Assembly (NCBI RefSeq): GCF_003265705.1 | Contig: NW_020312788.1 | Coordinates: 4,960,831 to 5,024,830 of the forward strand | Source: Callorhinus ursinus | Taxonomy: Eukaryota > Chordata > Mammalia > Carnivora > Otariidae | Reading direction: 5' to 3' | Length of the DNA stretch: 64,000 nucleotides | Part shown: piece after piece, positions 27,441 through 40,588 of the stretch | Layout of the letters: each line of letters starts with the position of its first letter | Position numbering within the stretch: the stretch's first letter is position 1 | Translations under genes and position numbers: made by a program | Notes under the pieces: generated by a model | What the model saw: only the letters and a program-made list of their open reading frames with translations | Database searches by the model: none | What the model was told of the DNA's origin: nothing

Positions 27441-27626
27441 TTTTTTAAGATTTTTTTTTCTTTATTTATTTGAGAGAGAGACAGCACAGAGGGAGAGGGA
27501 GAAGCAGGCTTCCCGCTGAGCAGGGAGCCCGATGTGGGGCTCGATGTGGGGCTCGATCCCAGGACCCTGGGATCATGACCTGAGCCGAAGGCAGAGGCTT
27601 AACCATCTGAGCCATCCGGACGCCCC
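27441..27626 (-). mobile_element. SINEC, antisense, with internal 12-bp duplication
   Basis: Reverse SINEC flanked by a perfect 15-bp duplication TCCTATTCTTGTCTT (27426-27440 and 27627-27641). Inside it the unit GATGTGGGGCTC is present twice in tandem, unlike the other copies in the window. Confidence 0.96.
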
Positions 27627-28149
27627 TCCTATTCTTGTCTTATTGCAGGAATTAAGACTTCCAGTTCAATGTTGAGAAGGAATGGTGAGAAGGGCTATCC
27701 TTGTCTTGTTTCTAATCATAGAGGGAAAGCTTCTAGCTTCTTTTTTTGTGTTTTTAAATGCATGTTGCTCCTGTAAAGAAAATCTATTGAGTTTCTTATG
27801 TTTTTGAAACCAGACACTTATTCTCTTACTACTTGTAGGAGTTTTTCAGGTGTTTACAGAATATGCAAATAAGTACAATTTTACTTCCTCTGTCTTTATT
27901 ATTAAGTGCAATTGTTTCTCATGTCTAATTGGATTAGCTTGTACTTTCAGAAAATTGTTAAATAATACTGTTGATTTTTTTTTCTTGACTTTAATGAAAA
28001 TAACATCTAGGATTACTTTGTAAAGTTTGTTGCTGACTTTGGGGTTCATACAAATGAATATATATATTTATATTTTTAGCATACCATGAAGGTAGCATTA
28101 TGTATTGGTGAAGAAGTTAGCTTATGCTGTAATTAATGTTGGTTGGAAT

Positions 28150-29300
28150 AACTAAGGGAAATAAAGAATCTATCTTATTCCATCTAGAAAACAAATTCCA
28201 AATAGACAAAAGATTTAAATTTATAAAATTAAAGTATAAAAAATGCTGAAAATGCAAGAAGAGAACATGATCTATCATATATCCCTCCACTCCCCCAGGG
28301 ATGGATGCTTTCCTCGACATTACACAAAATCTAGGAGCCAAAGAAGAGTTACAGTTAGATCATCATGTTAACATTTAAATTTCCTAACCTGTAGCACAGA
28401 AACACCACAAACTCAAAAAAAATAGATCTTTTTAAAAGGCCCCAAGTTAAATTGTTGATGCCATATCTAAAAAGTTGATATAGATTAAAAAGGAAAAAAA
28501 AATGAAAGCATGGACTGTTATTTAAATAGGAAGTCACAGAAAAGAAAACTTAAAAACAGCTCTTAACCATATGGAAAAAAGTTCAGCTTTTCTCATAATA
28601 AAACAAATGCCAATTAAAACTATAATATGATCCCATTTTTGTCCCAATCAGATTGGAAATATTGAAAATATAATAACACATTATGTGGTGAAGATGTAGA
28701 CAAATAGGCACAGCATTATATTGCTGTCAGGGGATCCGATACCCGATAGCGAGTAATTTTGCAATAATATCAAAATTGAAGATTCGCGTTTTACACAGCC
28801 AAGTCCATTTTTAGAAACTGATACCCTAAAAATGTTCACAGATATGGGAAAATATGTGTATGAAATATATTAGTTCCAGCCTTATTTAAAATAGCAAAAG
28901 ATTGGAAACAACCTGAGTACTCATAACTGGACAATTAATTCAATAAATTATAGTACATACAAACAATGGAAAACCATGTAGCCAATAAAAAGAGTTGAGG
29001 CTATAAAAATTGACAAGGAATGAACTCTAATATATATTTTTAAGTAAAAAATGAGAAGTGCAGAAGAGTTTGTAAACTAAGATACTATGTGTGTGTTTTT
29101 TAATAGAAAATGTGTGAATATGCACACACTCATGTGACTAGTGTTTACCTATTACATACCTGGAAAAATATACGGAGACAGATAACAGTGGTTACCTCTG
29201 GGAGCAGAATTAAGCATTGGAGAACAGGTGGCAGGAAGAGTTTACACTGTATTTTCTTTTAAATGATTTTGAGTTTATGTCATTTACACATATCTTCTGT
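28150..29300 (+). mobile_element. Old L1M 3'-part, sense, decayed
   Basis: Contains typical late ORF2 and 3'UTR text in the sense direction: ACAAATGCCAATTAAAACTA near 28604, TAGCAAAAGATTGGAAACAA near 28892, AATGGAAAACCATGTAGCCA near 28964 and GTGGTTACCTCTGGGAGCAG near 29189. Frames are broken throughout. Confidence 0.7.
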
Positions 29301-29399
29301 CAAAGAACGAATTAGTTATAAAGGGAAAACACCTGTGGCATAATACTTCCCTTATGAGAAAATGCACCACACTTGTTATCCCGAAACTTTTATTTCCAA

Positions 29400-30640
29400 A
29401 TAAATAGCTGCCAGTGTTTTCCTGATGCCTTATGGGAGAAGTAGAGTTTTAAGGTAAAAATATTCCTTTTCCATTCATTTAAATTTACTGATTTAGTTTT
29501 TCTATTCTTCCAGGCCCTGAGCTGATTACAGGTAGACTGTAAGAAGCTCTGAAAGTTTTGTTAGTTCACTTAGTAGACAGAAGGTATAAATTTAGACTTG
29601 AATGTCCCGCTTGTTTCTGGTCATCCACTGAAAAGTATGGTCATAAAGCTCACAGCAGTAGGAATGTCCTTCAGTGAAATTTGAGGGCCCTCTAGGACTC
29701 CTCACAAAACAATTATGGCTGCAGTTTTATTATTTCAGTTTATATCCACCAAAGCTGCAATTAACTGCATCGTAGCTTGTTGACCTTAATGAGTTAACAC
29801 AGCTTCCAAATAAAACTCATGGCCAAGCAGGAGCTTAGGCTCTGAGTTTTGGCTCCGTAATATCTGTGAAATTTGAGCTCATATTAAATATACCTTGAAA
29901 CAATACATTTGGGATTTGGCTCCTGGCATCAGATCAGATCTGACTCTGCTATATGGAGTTGAGAGTTTTGCCTCAGGTCCTCGTAATATGTTTAGCACGA
30001 CAGGACTATAGAATCAGCAAGAATAACATTTTGCTTTAGGGAAGCAAAACACTTCCATTCTTGTTGCGCTTATGGCACCCTGGCTCCTTTCCGATCATTT
30101 TTTCCTGAAATAGGAGAATTCTGCTGTCTTCTCCCACCTGGGGCCCAATCCAGGAATTTCTTCCCAGCTTAGTCTTTTTCTCATTCCTAGTCACATACAC
30201 GGCATTTGTCCAACACTGAACTGTCTCTTTCTGTGTGTGTCCAAGAAAGCCAACGCTGGCATGGCTAATGACGTGAGCAGGTCACACGCAGTCCCAGTTG
30301 CCTCCTCAGGTTAGACCAAGACTCAGGTCTGTGACTCAGGCAGTAATGACTATTTGATTGGTTATATAGGCTGGCAGAAGCAAACTGTTTTGATCAGCTT
30401 GGCCAGGAGCCGCTTGTCAGGACTGAAGGGCTGGATTTTACATCCTCTCAGAGACAACTCCCTTTCCACTTCATCCTGTTGATAAGCTCTCCATTGCCTC
30501 TGTGGGGATACATCCCATCCTCATCTGGGTGGCTCATGGAGTGAACAGCCCATTAGGGACATGATGGTATTTAGCCTAATGTACTTTAATTAGGGCTATA
30601 GTTGAATCACTTTCTTAAGTTATGGCACGGTTCCTGTATC
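29400..30640. promoter_or_regulatory. Candidate regulatory region just upstream of the first coding exon
   Basis: Roughly 1.2 kb of repeat-free sequence ends about 0.4 kb before the exon. It contains ATGACGTGA near 30268, close to a CRE core, a GATTGGTTA CCAAT-type box near 30356, and TTAATGAGTTAAC near 29788. It is bounded by old L1 sequence on both sides, so repeats seem excluded from it. A role in SCN1A expression is plausible by position only. Confidence 0.3.
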
Positions 30641-30699
30641 GGCAAAACACAAGAATTAATAAACATGGGACACTTAACAAAACCTGAGCTAGAAAGCAT

Positions 30700-30950
30700 A
30701 TCTGTTAAGCCAAAGCCGATGAAGCAGAAAGTAGAATAATGGCTGGGGGGTGGGGGTGGGGGGAGGAGAGTTGATATGCAATGGGTGTGAAGTTGCAGTT
30801 ATGCCGGGGGAATAAGTACTAGAGAACTGCTCTACAACTTCGTGTGGGTAGCTGACAATACTGTCTTGCACACTTAAAAATGGGGGGATTGAAAGAGTGG
30901 ATCTGGTGTTAAATGGTCTTCTTACAAAAAACATATTTAATCATTATATT
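30700..30950 (+). repeat. Probable old L1 3'UTR remnant with G-rich run
   Basis: A G-run (30743-30766), then AATGGGTGTGAAGTTGCAGT, then CACTTAAAAATGGGGGGATTG resembles an ancient L1 3'UTR. It ends about 120 bp before the splice acceptor of the first coding exon. Confidence 0.45.
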
Positions 30951-31068
30951 TCAATTTAGCTGGAAACAAAAATCCATTCCTCTAGTTCATACTTAATGAC
31001 CAGTGTTTAGACATTAAAATCTTCTCTTAATCTCCTTAGAATATCTCCATCCTTTTTTTTTTTTTTAG

Positions 31069-31552
<484 letters not shown>

Positions 31553-31980
31553 TAACAGATGGAGCTGTCCCAAATGCACCACAACAGGTACCTAAAAATA
31601 AATGTATGATGTAGGCAGGCAGCTAATTTAACAAATTAAAAGTTCTCCCCAGAGACTGAATTTCCTATACAATTTTATGTGTTTTCTGCTCTTGAAAATC
31701 CTGAAATTATCAAAAGTGATAAAGATTTCAAAAATATTAGTATTAATTTCTCATGGAACAAAATTTGATGCCACAAGGGTTTCAATTTCTATATTATGTT
31801 ATATATAATAAATCAATTCCCTGCAGAAACTTTTTCCTGCTTAGAAAAGAACATTCCTATACAAACTACAGTTTTAAAAATTATTCAGAGCAAATAATAA
31901 TGTACTTTTTCCACTTGGATCCATGTATCTTTGGAAAGTATCATGTTTAGCAGTAACAGCCATTAAAACTCAGTCGTATC

Positions 31981-32176
31981 GGGGCACCTGGGTGGCTCAG
32001 TTGGTTAAGCGACTGCCTTCGGCTCAGGTCATGATCCTGGAGTCCCGGGATCGAGTCCCACATTGGGCTCCCTGCTCGGCGGGGAGTCTGCTTCTCCCTC
32101 TGACCCTCCTCCCTCTCGTGCTCTCTATCTCTCATTCTCTCTCTCTCAAATAAATAAATAAAATCTTAAAAAAAAA
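31981..32176 (+). mobile_element. SINEC, sense, intron 1
   Basis: Starts GGGGCACCTGGGTGGCTCAG and ends AAATAAATAAATAAAATCTT plus an A tail. Its flanks (ACTCAGTCGTATC before, CCTCAGTGTATC after) are an imperfect duplication. Confidence 0.95.
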
Positions 32177-35100
32177 ACCTCAGTGTATCAATTAACTGAA
32201 CTATGAAACAAACAACTGAATTGCTGTATCACAGTGTTAAATCAAAATTTAAATAATGAAAGTTATTCAGCCATTTTTCTCAATATTATTAATACATAAA
32301 ATAAAATTTTGCTTAAAATATTTTTATTTCAAAAAAATTATTTAGGTTTTTGGTGAAAGTATATTGATACTGGTAAGAATTAACAAAAATATAGTATTCT
32401 GAAGAACTTATAAAATGATATTTAAAAGCCTGCATTTTCTGTATCCGTGCTTGAAATGAATACCTTGTATTAAGGACCCAGTCTTTCATTATGACCATGA
32501 TTTCACTAAACCAAGAAGGAAAGTGTAGAAAAGGATAAAATTTTTAAAAGTGTCATATTGATTTTAGATTAAACTTGTGACTAGTTAATGTGCAACATTT
32601 TATTATCTTTTTCACCTCTGTGAACTCTTCATAGTAGGGTGAGGCAAAGAGAGTGTAACTGAGCAAATAAAATTTTTTAGTTAAACATGAGCCCTAAAAT
32701 ATCCTCCAAACTTTTAGGGACCCTCTTGGTTGCTGGCACAGTTCTATATCAAGTTAGTCCTTACTAAATGTGTAAGCTTGGCGATTTTAATATGTGGATT
32801 TGAGACAGTTTTACAAATCGCTTCTTATTGACTACTGTAATTTCAGAGGTAAAAATCTCGCTATGTTCAGATTTTTTTTTTTAACTTTTCAGGATGTAAC
32901 TAATTTTAGTACTTAATTTCCCTTTTTAAAAACTGCTTTGCCCATTATACAGTAAAGAAAGAGATAAAAATCATTTTCTATAGATTTCATTATCTTTTAT
33001 TTAACTTCACTCTTTAACAGTATTGTTAAATCTTAGCAGGTAAGAATTTATCCATTTCATAACTACCATTTAAATTATAAGTTGCACTTATCACTGTCAG
33101 TCCTTTGAAAATAAATTTAATATAATATCTGAAAAGCTAAAACCCAAATTAAGCAAATGATGAGGGGTTTATATTTGTATAAGGAAAGCAACAATGCAAA
33201 TAATTCAATTATACAAACATTTTAACTTACTTGAAATTGCTTCATTCTTGAAGTAATGACTGACTCTGATGTGTTTCTAAACAGACACTCACACCGTAGA
33301 GTTTGTTTCTTTATTTTTTTAGCCTGTTTAGAGGTGCTGTTATCATGGGTGAGGGGGCTCCATCCTCAGCCAGGCTTTTGCTACCCCCCCAACATCCATG
33401 CCCCCTCTTTCTGGTAATAATCACAACCTAAAAATTATTAAAGCTACCCAGAGTCTACCCCTTCCTCAACAGGGCTGAAATCTAGCATCGCAGCTCATAC
33501 ACCCTGTCCTTATTTGTAAAACAGTAAATGAATACTTTGAGAAAGACCAAACTAATACATGTTGACAAGGGCAGCAATTCCTTATGTGGAAACCAGATTA
33601 CCCAATCAATCTTTCCTTTAAATTAAAGAGTTTTCAGACTGATAACAGTTGTTGTCTTGAGGGAGTGTCCCCAAACAAAACACCCCTTGATTGGTTTATA
33701 ACAAATGATACATAAGAAAGGATATGAAGGCAGGTAGTAAAGGAAATTGTGCAAACCCTTTCAAATAGTTAAAAGAAAGGTCTTCAAACTGAGGATGAAA
33801 GACCAACTCTGAAGGAATGACTAGTCAGCCAGATTCTTGTGCTAAAGTAACCCTTATAAACTTTGTTAGGTTCACATTCAAAGTTGCCTCTAACATCATC
33901 TATCCTTATCTTCAAATGTACATTGTGTGAGGAAGGAAAAACATTTTGGCATTTTGGAATAAATCACATTGTGCAAGCAGGACAACCTGATAAGAGAAAT
34001 ATTGTTATCAGGAAGGAGTGTTCCCCAAGGTAAGGCAAGTCCGTTGCCTTAACACTGGGCTGACATCAAGCAAGTCTTCAAATGTAATCCATTCAACAGC
34101 AATATAAATGAAACTGCAGCACTGAAACCCTTAGAAACTGACATTGCATGCTTAGGACACACTACTAAGCTATGTGTTTAAAATTTCTTTCTTTTACATT
34201 TTCATGTTAAGACTTTCTATAGTTGCCATGACACTGGCTTCCAGTCTTAAATTTTCTTTCCATAATTGGATTATTTCAGTATTGAGGAGTAGCCTTAAAT
34301 TCTAAATTAATTTGCTCTGACTAAAGTTGGAATGCTTAGAAAATTAATAGTCTTTTAAAAAATAATATTTCTTTTGATATTTGATAACCAATTTTATTTT
34401 CTGACTTGGGTATCTGAGATCAGCAGGGTGATCTTCATTAAAACAGTGGATGACACACACACGGTTCACCTGGCATAGACAAAGCATCTAATGGTGGAAA
34501 TGTCACTGGAGAAAATGCTTCTTGGGATGAAATTTCCCACTATTCCTGATAACGGGGATGTGGATTTTATTGCCTGAGTGAGTTGGAATATACAAATATA
34601 ACCTTCCCTAAGGTTTAACTCAAGTACGATAATTAATGTGCCATTTATATCTATATACAAAGTCTCTAGTTTCTTTCTTATTAATATATAGAATAAACAA
34701 AGCAAGCCTACAATAAAAATGGTTGCAGAATCTATTCCTTAGGTTATATTTTAAAATACAGTGGTATCCATATGAGAAATTTATATGTAGGGAATAGGAA
34801 CAACACAAACCACACTAAAGCCCTCTGTGATCTTCTAAAAAGACAATGTCAGTAAGCTTATGGAAATGTCATTGCCAATGGTGTATTTTCAGATGGCATA
34901 TGCCCACATATTTTTATCTTCTTTGCCCTAGTTTAAAATGTGCAAGTTATATAATGTTCGAGAGTTCTACTAAAATTGTTAAAGTAGCTTAATCCATGGT
35001 CAGTGATGTTGTAGTAACAACTGGAGAGATAGTAGCAATCATCTCATGAACATTCCTGATGCATGGAAGCATTTCCAGACCCTCAGAGGTTTTATGCCTT

Positions 35101-36229
35101 CAGCAGTCCATGGTAAGAACCAAAAAATAAAATAACAGTGCTATCAGAATACAATCACAGAATTTTTCCATCTCATGTTAGCTGTGGTCCAGTGCTCTTC
35201 AAAACATGATTCCAGGTTGGGTTCCTTTTGTTTGTTTATTTACTTCAGCTATGTGGCAAGGCACATTTAGCTTGTAAACACACACTTTCTTTTTCCTTAT
35301 TTTTTTTCACTTTTCTTTTCACAGCTTGGGTTAATTTTGTACCATTTGGCTATACATTCAAATTCTTCACCTACTCTTTATTACAGAAAGCTTCTTTCTT
35401 CTCATGTTCTTCTAAAAGTTACAGATGACTCATTAGTACCATGGAAGAAAATATCCTTTGTGACAGTGTCCTGGAAATAGAATGAGGTATTTTAGATCTG
35501 TAGTGAAAATGGATGTTTGTTAATTATGGAATATAGATATGTATCCAGTTAAAAATGTATTCTTTCCTTGATTGTCTCATGGGCCATCTATGAACAACTT
35601 ATTCTCCCTTTTTCTCAGCTCTTCTAAAAAAGATGTGTACTGCCTCTTTATTGGAGCTGCATGAAGAGTCATATATGAATTTGTGATTTCAAATTCATGC
35701 CTGGTCTGTTATTGCTATAGGAATTTTAAATTGTTATATTGGGTAGAGGGAGTTTTTTGTTTCGTTTTTAATTGGGATTAGGGAGTTTTTCTTGCAGAAG
35801 TAACTTAATAGAAAAGTAGTTTAATAGTAATTTAATCAGAAAAGTAGATGGTAAATAAAAGCTTATGATTCCATAAATTGTCTTATGAACAGGCCCCAAT
35901 TTATAACTTTTTTTTTTTTTGGCATATCATTAGCTCCTCTAGAACTAGCAGCCCCCAGGGCTCTCCCTTCCACCCAAGGCACTATAGTTGATTTCCAAAT
36001 CTTTCTCCTCTTCATCCATTATTTCTTCCTTGTGCCCCTTTCTTCCTTGTCACCTCCCCACCTCTGGCTCAGGAACAATCCCCAGATGATGATGATGATG
36101 GTAGTGAAATAATGGTTAGCATTTATTAAGCACCTGCTATATTAGGAAGAAACCATTCAATTGAGAGTGACAAAAATCCAACAGAAACTAGTTTTTGAAA
36201 ACGAACAAGCTAACTAATTAATTAATAAA

Positions 36230-36660
36230 TAAATGTATGTGTGGGGCGAATCTCGTTTTAATATCAAAGGATCCAGCAGCTAAAAGGACAACAGCAGGAC
36301 ACAGTCCTTTTCCATTTTGGGCTCTACTTTCTCCTATGCGGGCTGCATTCACGGGTTGACTCTTGCCACAAAATGGCGGAAGTCGCCGCAGGTAGCCGCA
36401 AGCTAACATCCTACAGCCTAGGAACCCCAAGAAAAAGTTCACTTTCTTTTTCAAAAGCTCTAACAAAAATCCCGGAATCGGTTCTAATTAGTTCCCATGA
36501 CCTCCTCTGAACCCGTTCCTGTAGGCTGGGGTATGTGATGGGCTCATTGACCAGATTAATGGCACATGTTGACTTACGTTGCCAAGGGGTGGGTCAGCAC
36601 CACCCGAGCCACACGGGCAGACAGTGTGGAGCAGAGGTGTTCTCCAAAATGAAGAGATGG
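36230..36660. other. GC-richer unidentified segment in intron 1
   Basis: Contains CACAAAATGGCGGAAGTCGC near 36367, an AANATGGCGG box of the kind YY1 binds, and several CpGs. Open frames on both strands are short and match nothing known to me. It could be an old interspersed repeat or a regulatory element. Confidence 0.3.
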
Positions 36661-36784
36661 AGCCTGCTGAAGAAGCCATGCCAGGCAGGCAAAAATTATA
36701 ACTCTGTCCTTAAAGCACTACTATCAGGATATTTACAGTTCCTCTTCAATCCTCATGTCCTTCCAAGATAACTCTTGTCTTTAT

Positions 36785-36900
36785 TTCAAAATAATGAAAC
36801 TGAGGTGAAGTAATTTGCCTCAGATCACAAAGCTATTAAGTAACGCACACTAGATTTAAAACAGATCTGTCAGCTTCTGTGGCTCATGGCCAGGCCACTT
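36785..36900 (-). repeat. MIR-like remnant, antisense
   Basis: ATGAAACTGAGGTGAAGTAA and then CAGATCACAAAGCTATTAAG match the reverse of the MIR core region. Confidence 0.6.
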
Positions 36901-39900
36901 CGGGTGTGCAGTCTTTGCACTGGTAATGCCGGTGGAAAAGAAAAGTCAGTAATAGAATATAAATAAGCTGATTGCTGCTTTTCCTGCCCCTCTACTCACA
37001 CCACTTTGCAAGCTGTACCCCTCATCTCCTAGGTTGGCAATATTTCCCAAACCCGACTTGTTGCTTCCCTATTTCTCTCAATCAGGGGCATGTCCTGTCT
37101 TTGTAAAAATTAAAATCTTTAAGACTCCCTAGGTTTATATCAACTTCTAAAATAATTAGAAAATTGCATTTCCCACCAGATTCTAATAGGGTGATAAACC
37201 CTTTTTTTTTTCAAGAGGACAGATTCAGGAAACTTAAAGTATGTGCCTCTGTAAAGAAATGCATTTAATTTGGGATTTGAAGGGTAGTAAGGAGAGGAGA
37301 GAGAAGTCTTCCAGGGAAAGGGAACAGCGTACAGGCAGACATACAATATAGCTGGGCTGTAATAAGTAGGAAGAGAGTAAGATGTGGTTGGGGAGGTGGG
37401 CCAAGGCTAGATAAAGGTGCTCGGGAGTGCATTATTAAAGAGTTTGAAGTTTAAGGGCAAAATGAATTGTCAGTAGCACTTAAGTTAGAGGAGTGACATG
37501 GTCCACTTTTATCTTTTTAACGATCAAGTTGGGAGTCTTTATGGAAGCTTGGTCTAGATTTTCGACAATGAAGACCAAGAATAATGGATGGGATTTGAAT
37601 CTATTTTGGAGGTGTGCAAGTATCAGATGGCATTGTTTTCTTAATATGAAACTTGGGAGGAAAGATCGAGCAATAAAGTTCCAATGTGAAAATTGGTCCT
37701 GTTTTCAACTACGCAATGTGTATGAGACCAGACAAACACTTTTAACCTTTTAATTCTCATATTTTTATGGCACTTTAGAATTCACTAAGGGCATTCACAT
37801 CTTTTCTATTCAGATGTAGAAACCAACAGGGAGTAATCTGCTCAACGTTCTGACACAGCAAGTCTGCAAGAAAACTGGGCCTCAAACTAGTCCTCTCCAG
37901 TCAATGAAAAATTGAGCATATAATAATGTACCACACCCACAGTATAGGCTGAAGTTACAGGCTGGAAAATATTTGACCCCCAGATTGTATTTGCACCTGT
38001 GGTTACAGTTTCTCCTCTCCCAAGGTGAAGGCAGAGGCAGCTGCAACCCTGGCTAAGAGCCCAGCGGGCACCTCCGGTGGGGTTGTCTCCCGCACTGGCC
38101 CCACCCGCACCCCCACCATTACACCCAGCTAAAGCCCAGGGACAAGCAACTTTACAGACTCCTCCCTGGGTACAAATTCTTCTCTTTTGCGTGAGCTTAA
38201 AACAGAGATTAAAAAAGAGAAGGAAAAAAAAAAACACTGTGAGGTATTGAGCCCACAAATACATTTGGTTTGACTCATGCAATATTATTTATTTTGAATT
38301 AGTTACCAAGATCTATAAATCAAGAGATTACACACACACACTCATGCATACATGCGCACATGTATGATCTGCTTATTTTAGGAGTTCTCTTATAATATCA
38401 GGTCTGGCATCACTGGTCTGCATACCAAAAAATTGATAGGGACCTCCCACCACCTAGCCTCTGGGGCATTTTGGCTTGTGATCCCTGGCTTAAAGACTAC
38501 ATGTGTAATTAGGGGAAGGCCAGATACTAAAGCTTGGGTGTGCCACAGGCAGGCAAGTGCCGCAAGTTGTTCTTAGGCTGCTTATCCCTAGCCTAAAGGG
38601 AAAAATAGATAAGACCAGGATAGAAAAATAATGTTTAAATATTGCCTGCTCCCTTCTGTCATCAGGTGGTAAACCCGTGAGAAAGCTTTCCATCCCCCAG
38701 TGAGCGAGAAAAGGAGGGAAATCTTGGCCTGAATCCCCAGGTTATCACAAAATAGGCAGGGAAGTAGGTAAGACCTTTTAGAATGCCCACAGTGGGGAGA
38801 AAGAAAAAAAAAAAGTATTAGATGCCATGGAGTTGGCAGATGAGGAATGTTGCCGGAGCTATGCATTAATGAAATCTCCTGACTTTCTATGAAGTTCTTT
38901 ACATCCAGAACTTCTGAAACATCTCTCCTCCTGCCATGTGGCTCTCAATTCAGCCCCTCCCTTCTAAATCTCTTCTCAAACCACCAGCTGAGAACCAGGA
39001 AAAGGTTGAATCCTCTTTCTGGCAGAAGAGGGTGCCAGGGAATTTCCCTCGCTCACATGCCAGGGCAACAGCAAGGGGAAAGGTGCATCTGACAGCCCAG
39101 CTTGGAATTCTTTTGCTATTTGCAAGTCACAAGTTCTTTTACACGGTGGTAAGATTTCATAGTACCATTAACACAGAATTCCTTTTCATTAGGAGTTACA
39201 GAGGCTTTTGAGTGGTATGTAAATATATATGTCTATGTGTATATGTATGTATATGTATATATTGTTTCTGTGGGAAAATATATTCAAAGTTTCAAACAAC
39301 TGATTTCCAAATATACTTTTGGAGCATAGCGTATGTACAAGTTGAAAATTGTTTAATTTTGAGGCTAAAGCAAAAATTTAATCAACAAAGAGTGTATTCT
39401 ATATTTTCTGTTGTTCATGATCATTGCTAACCTTCCTCTGTTACTTCTGCCAGGGCGTTTACTTTAAGAGCAGGCAAATGCATTAAATTTAGAGGCAGTC
39501 CTATTATTTTGGTAATTTTTGGATAATGTTTAGATAAATATAAAATTGGGCCTTAGACTGAAACTATTTACTGTAAGGAACATGGCCCCTAGATCGAAAG
39601 AAGAGTTAAGATAGTGGACATCTTTAGAAAAAGAGACTGGAAAACTGTGGCTTGTTAAGTTCAACATCCACCTTGGGAAAAAAAAATTTATAAACAAATC
39701 ACTTTCTAAAAAACTCAGAGACAAAAATCACAGATTCATAAATAGCAATTTCTACTAAACTATTCTAACATAATTGTTTCCTTATTGACTATACAGCTAG
39801 GTCAAGGGGAAGGATTTTATTGCATGTGTACAACATAATCTTTGACACTTTGGGCAACTTTAAGTGTTGCCCATTAACAGATACGGGTTCACAGCTCTGC

Positions 39901-39954
39901 TACTGAAGAATCACCTAAGGGATTTACTAAAAATACACAATACTAGGCATACTG

Positions 39955-40125
39955 AACTGCAATCACGGCAACTTTATGAGCTAAGAATATGTATTCCCAT
40001 TTTTCAAAAGAGACAAATGAGCGACAGGAAAATGAAGTAACTTGTCTAGGATCGCACTGCTGGAAGGCTGCGGAGTCACCTTTGAGCCAGACATCTGACT
40101 CCAGAGTCTGCACTCTCAATAACAA
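39955..40125 (-). repeat. MIR-like remnant, antisense
   Basis: AATGAAGTAACTTGTCTAGG, ATCGCACTGCTGGAAGG and CTGACTCCAGAGTCTGCACT follow the antisense MIR order. Confidence 0.65.
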
Positions 40126-40282
40126 CAGGAGTTCAAATAAATCCTACTTCCCATTTTCCTACTGTTGCTCTCCAGATTGTCAGACTGTCGAGTAAGAGGG
40201 GTGTTTGCCTTTAAGATCAGAACTGGTTGTACCTTGCTGAAGAGAGTTGGAGCAAGCTGGGCAATGCATGGTGTATGTCTAG

Positions 40283-40588
40283 GTCTGTGTTGCCAAATGC
40301 AATAGACATTAGCCAAGTGTGGCTACGGTACTTCACATGTGGTGAATCCAGATTTCGAAGACTCGGAATTGCTATGAAAAGAAAAAAAAGATGCAAAACA
40401 CCTTAATAACTTTTAATATTGATTTCACGAAATGATAATATAATGGATATAGTAGGTCAAAGAAAACATTACTAAAATTAATTTCACTGGCTTCTTTACT
40501 GTTTAAAAACATGGCTCTCAGAATATTTAAAATCACATATGGGCTCAGGTTTGTAATTCACATAATATTTCTATTGGACAGCTCTGAT
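40283..40588 (+). repeat. Non-autonomous hAT-type DNA transposon remnant
   Basis: The left end GTCTGTGTTGCCAAATGCAAT and the inverted right end (ATTTCTATTGGACAGCTCTG) are imperfect inverted repeats. Between them lie TGTGGCTAC and AATTTCACTGGCTTCTTTAC, typical of an old mammalian MER-class hAT element. Confidence 0.6.

Larger units (their letters stand above)
24955..27800 (-). mobile_element. Old L1M-type element, antisense, nested insertions
   Basis: The + strand shows the antisense of an L1 3' region. Examples are TGAATAGTATTCCATTGTCA near 25450, then TTTGATCAT, GTATATTTTGGATAAGAGTC, and ATTTGCTAGAATTTTGATTG near 26957. All reading frames are broken. Two younger insertions interrupt it: a retrocopy fragment at 26007-26305 and a SINEC at 27441-27626. 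Confidence 0.85.
1..31068. other. Non-coding region upstream of the first SCN1A coding exon
   Basis: No convincing protein-coding gene is present. The AT-rich sequence is dominated by interspersed repeats: seven SINEC, several L1 segments (4022-4376, 20413-20585, 24050-24650, 24955-27800, 28150-29300), and scattered MIR-like pieces. Since SCN1A has 5' non-coding exons tens of kb upstream in human, this is most likely 5'UTR intron sequence. I recognise no known 5' exon. Stretches not named separately (for example 5000-5980, 6300-9800, 12800-17200, 21100-22700 and 23000-24000) show only AT-rich unique sequence and weak ancient-repeat resemblance. Confidence 0.8.

Noticed and set aside
37887..38282. 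131-codon frame on the - strand in intron 1
   Set aside because: No recognisable domain; composition fits chance in a locally GC-richer patch.
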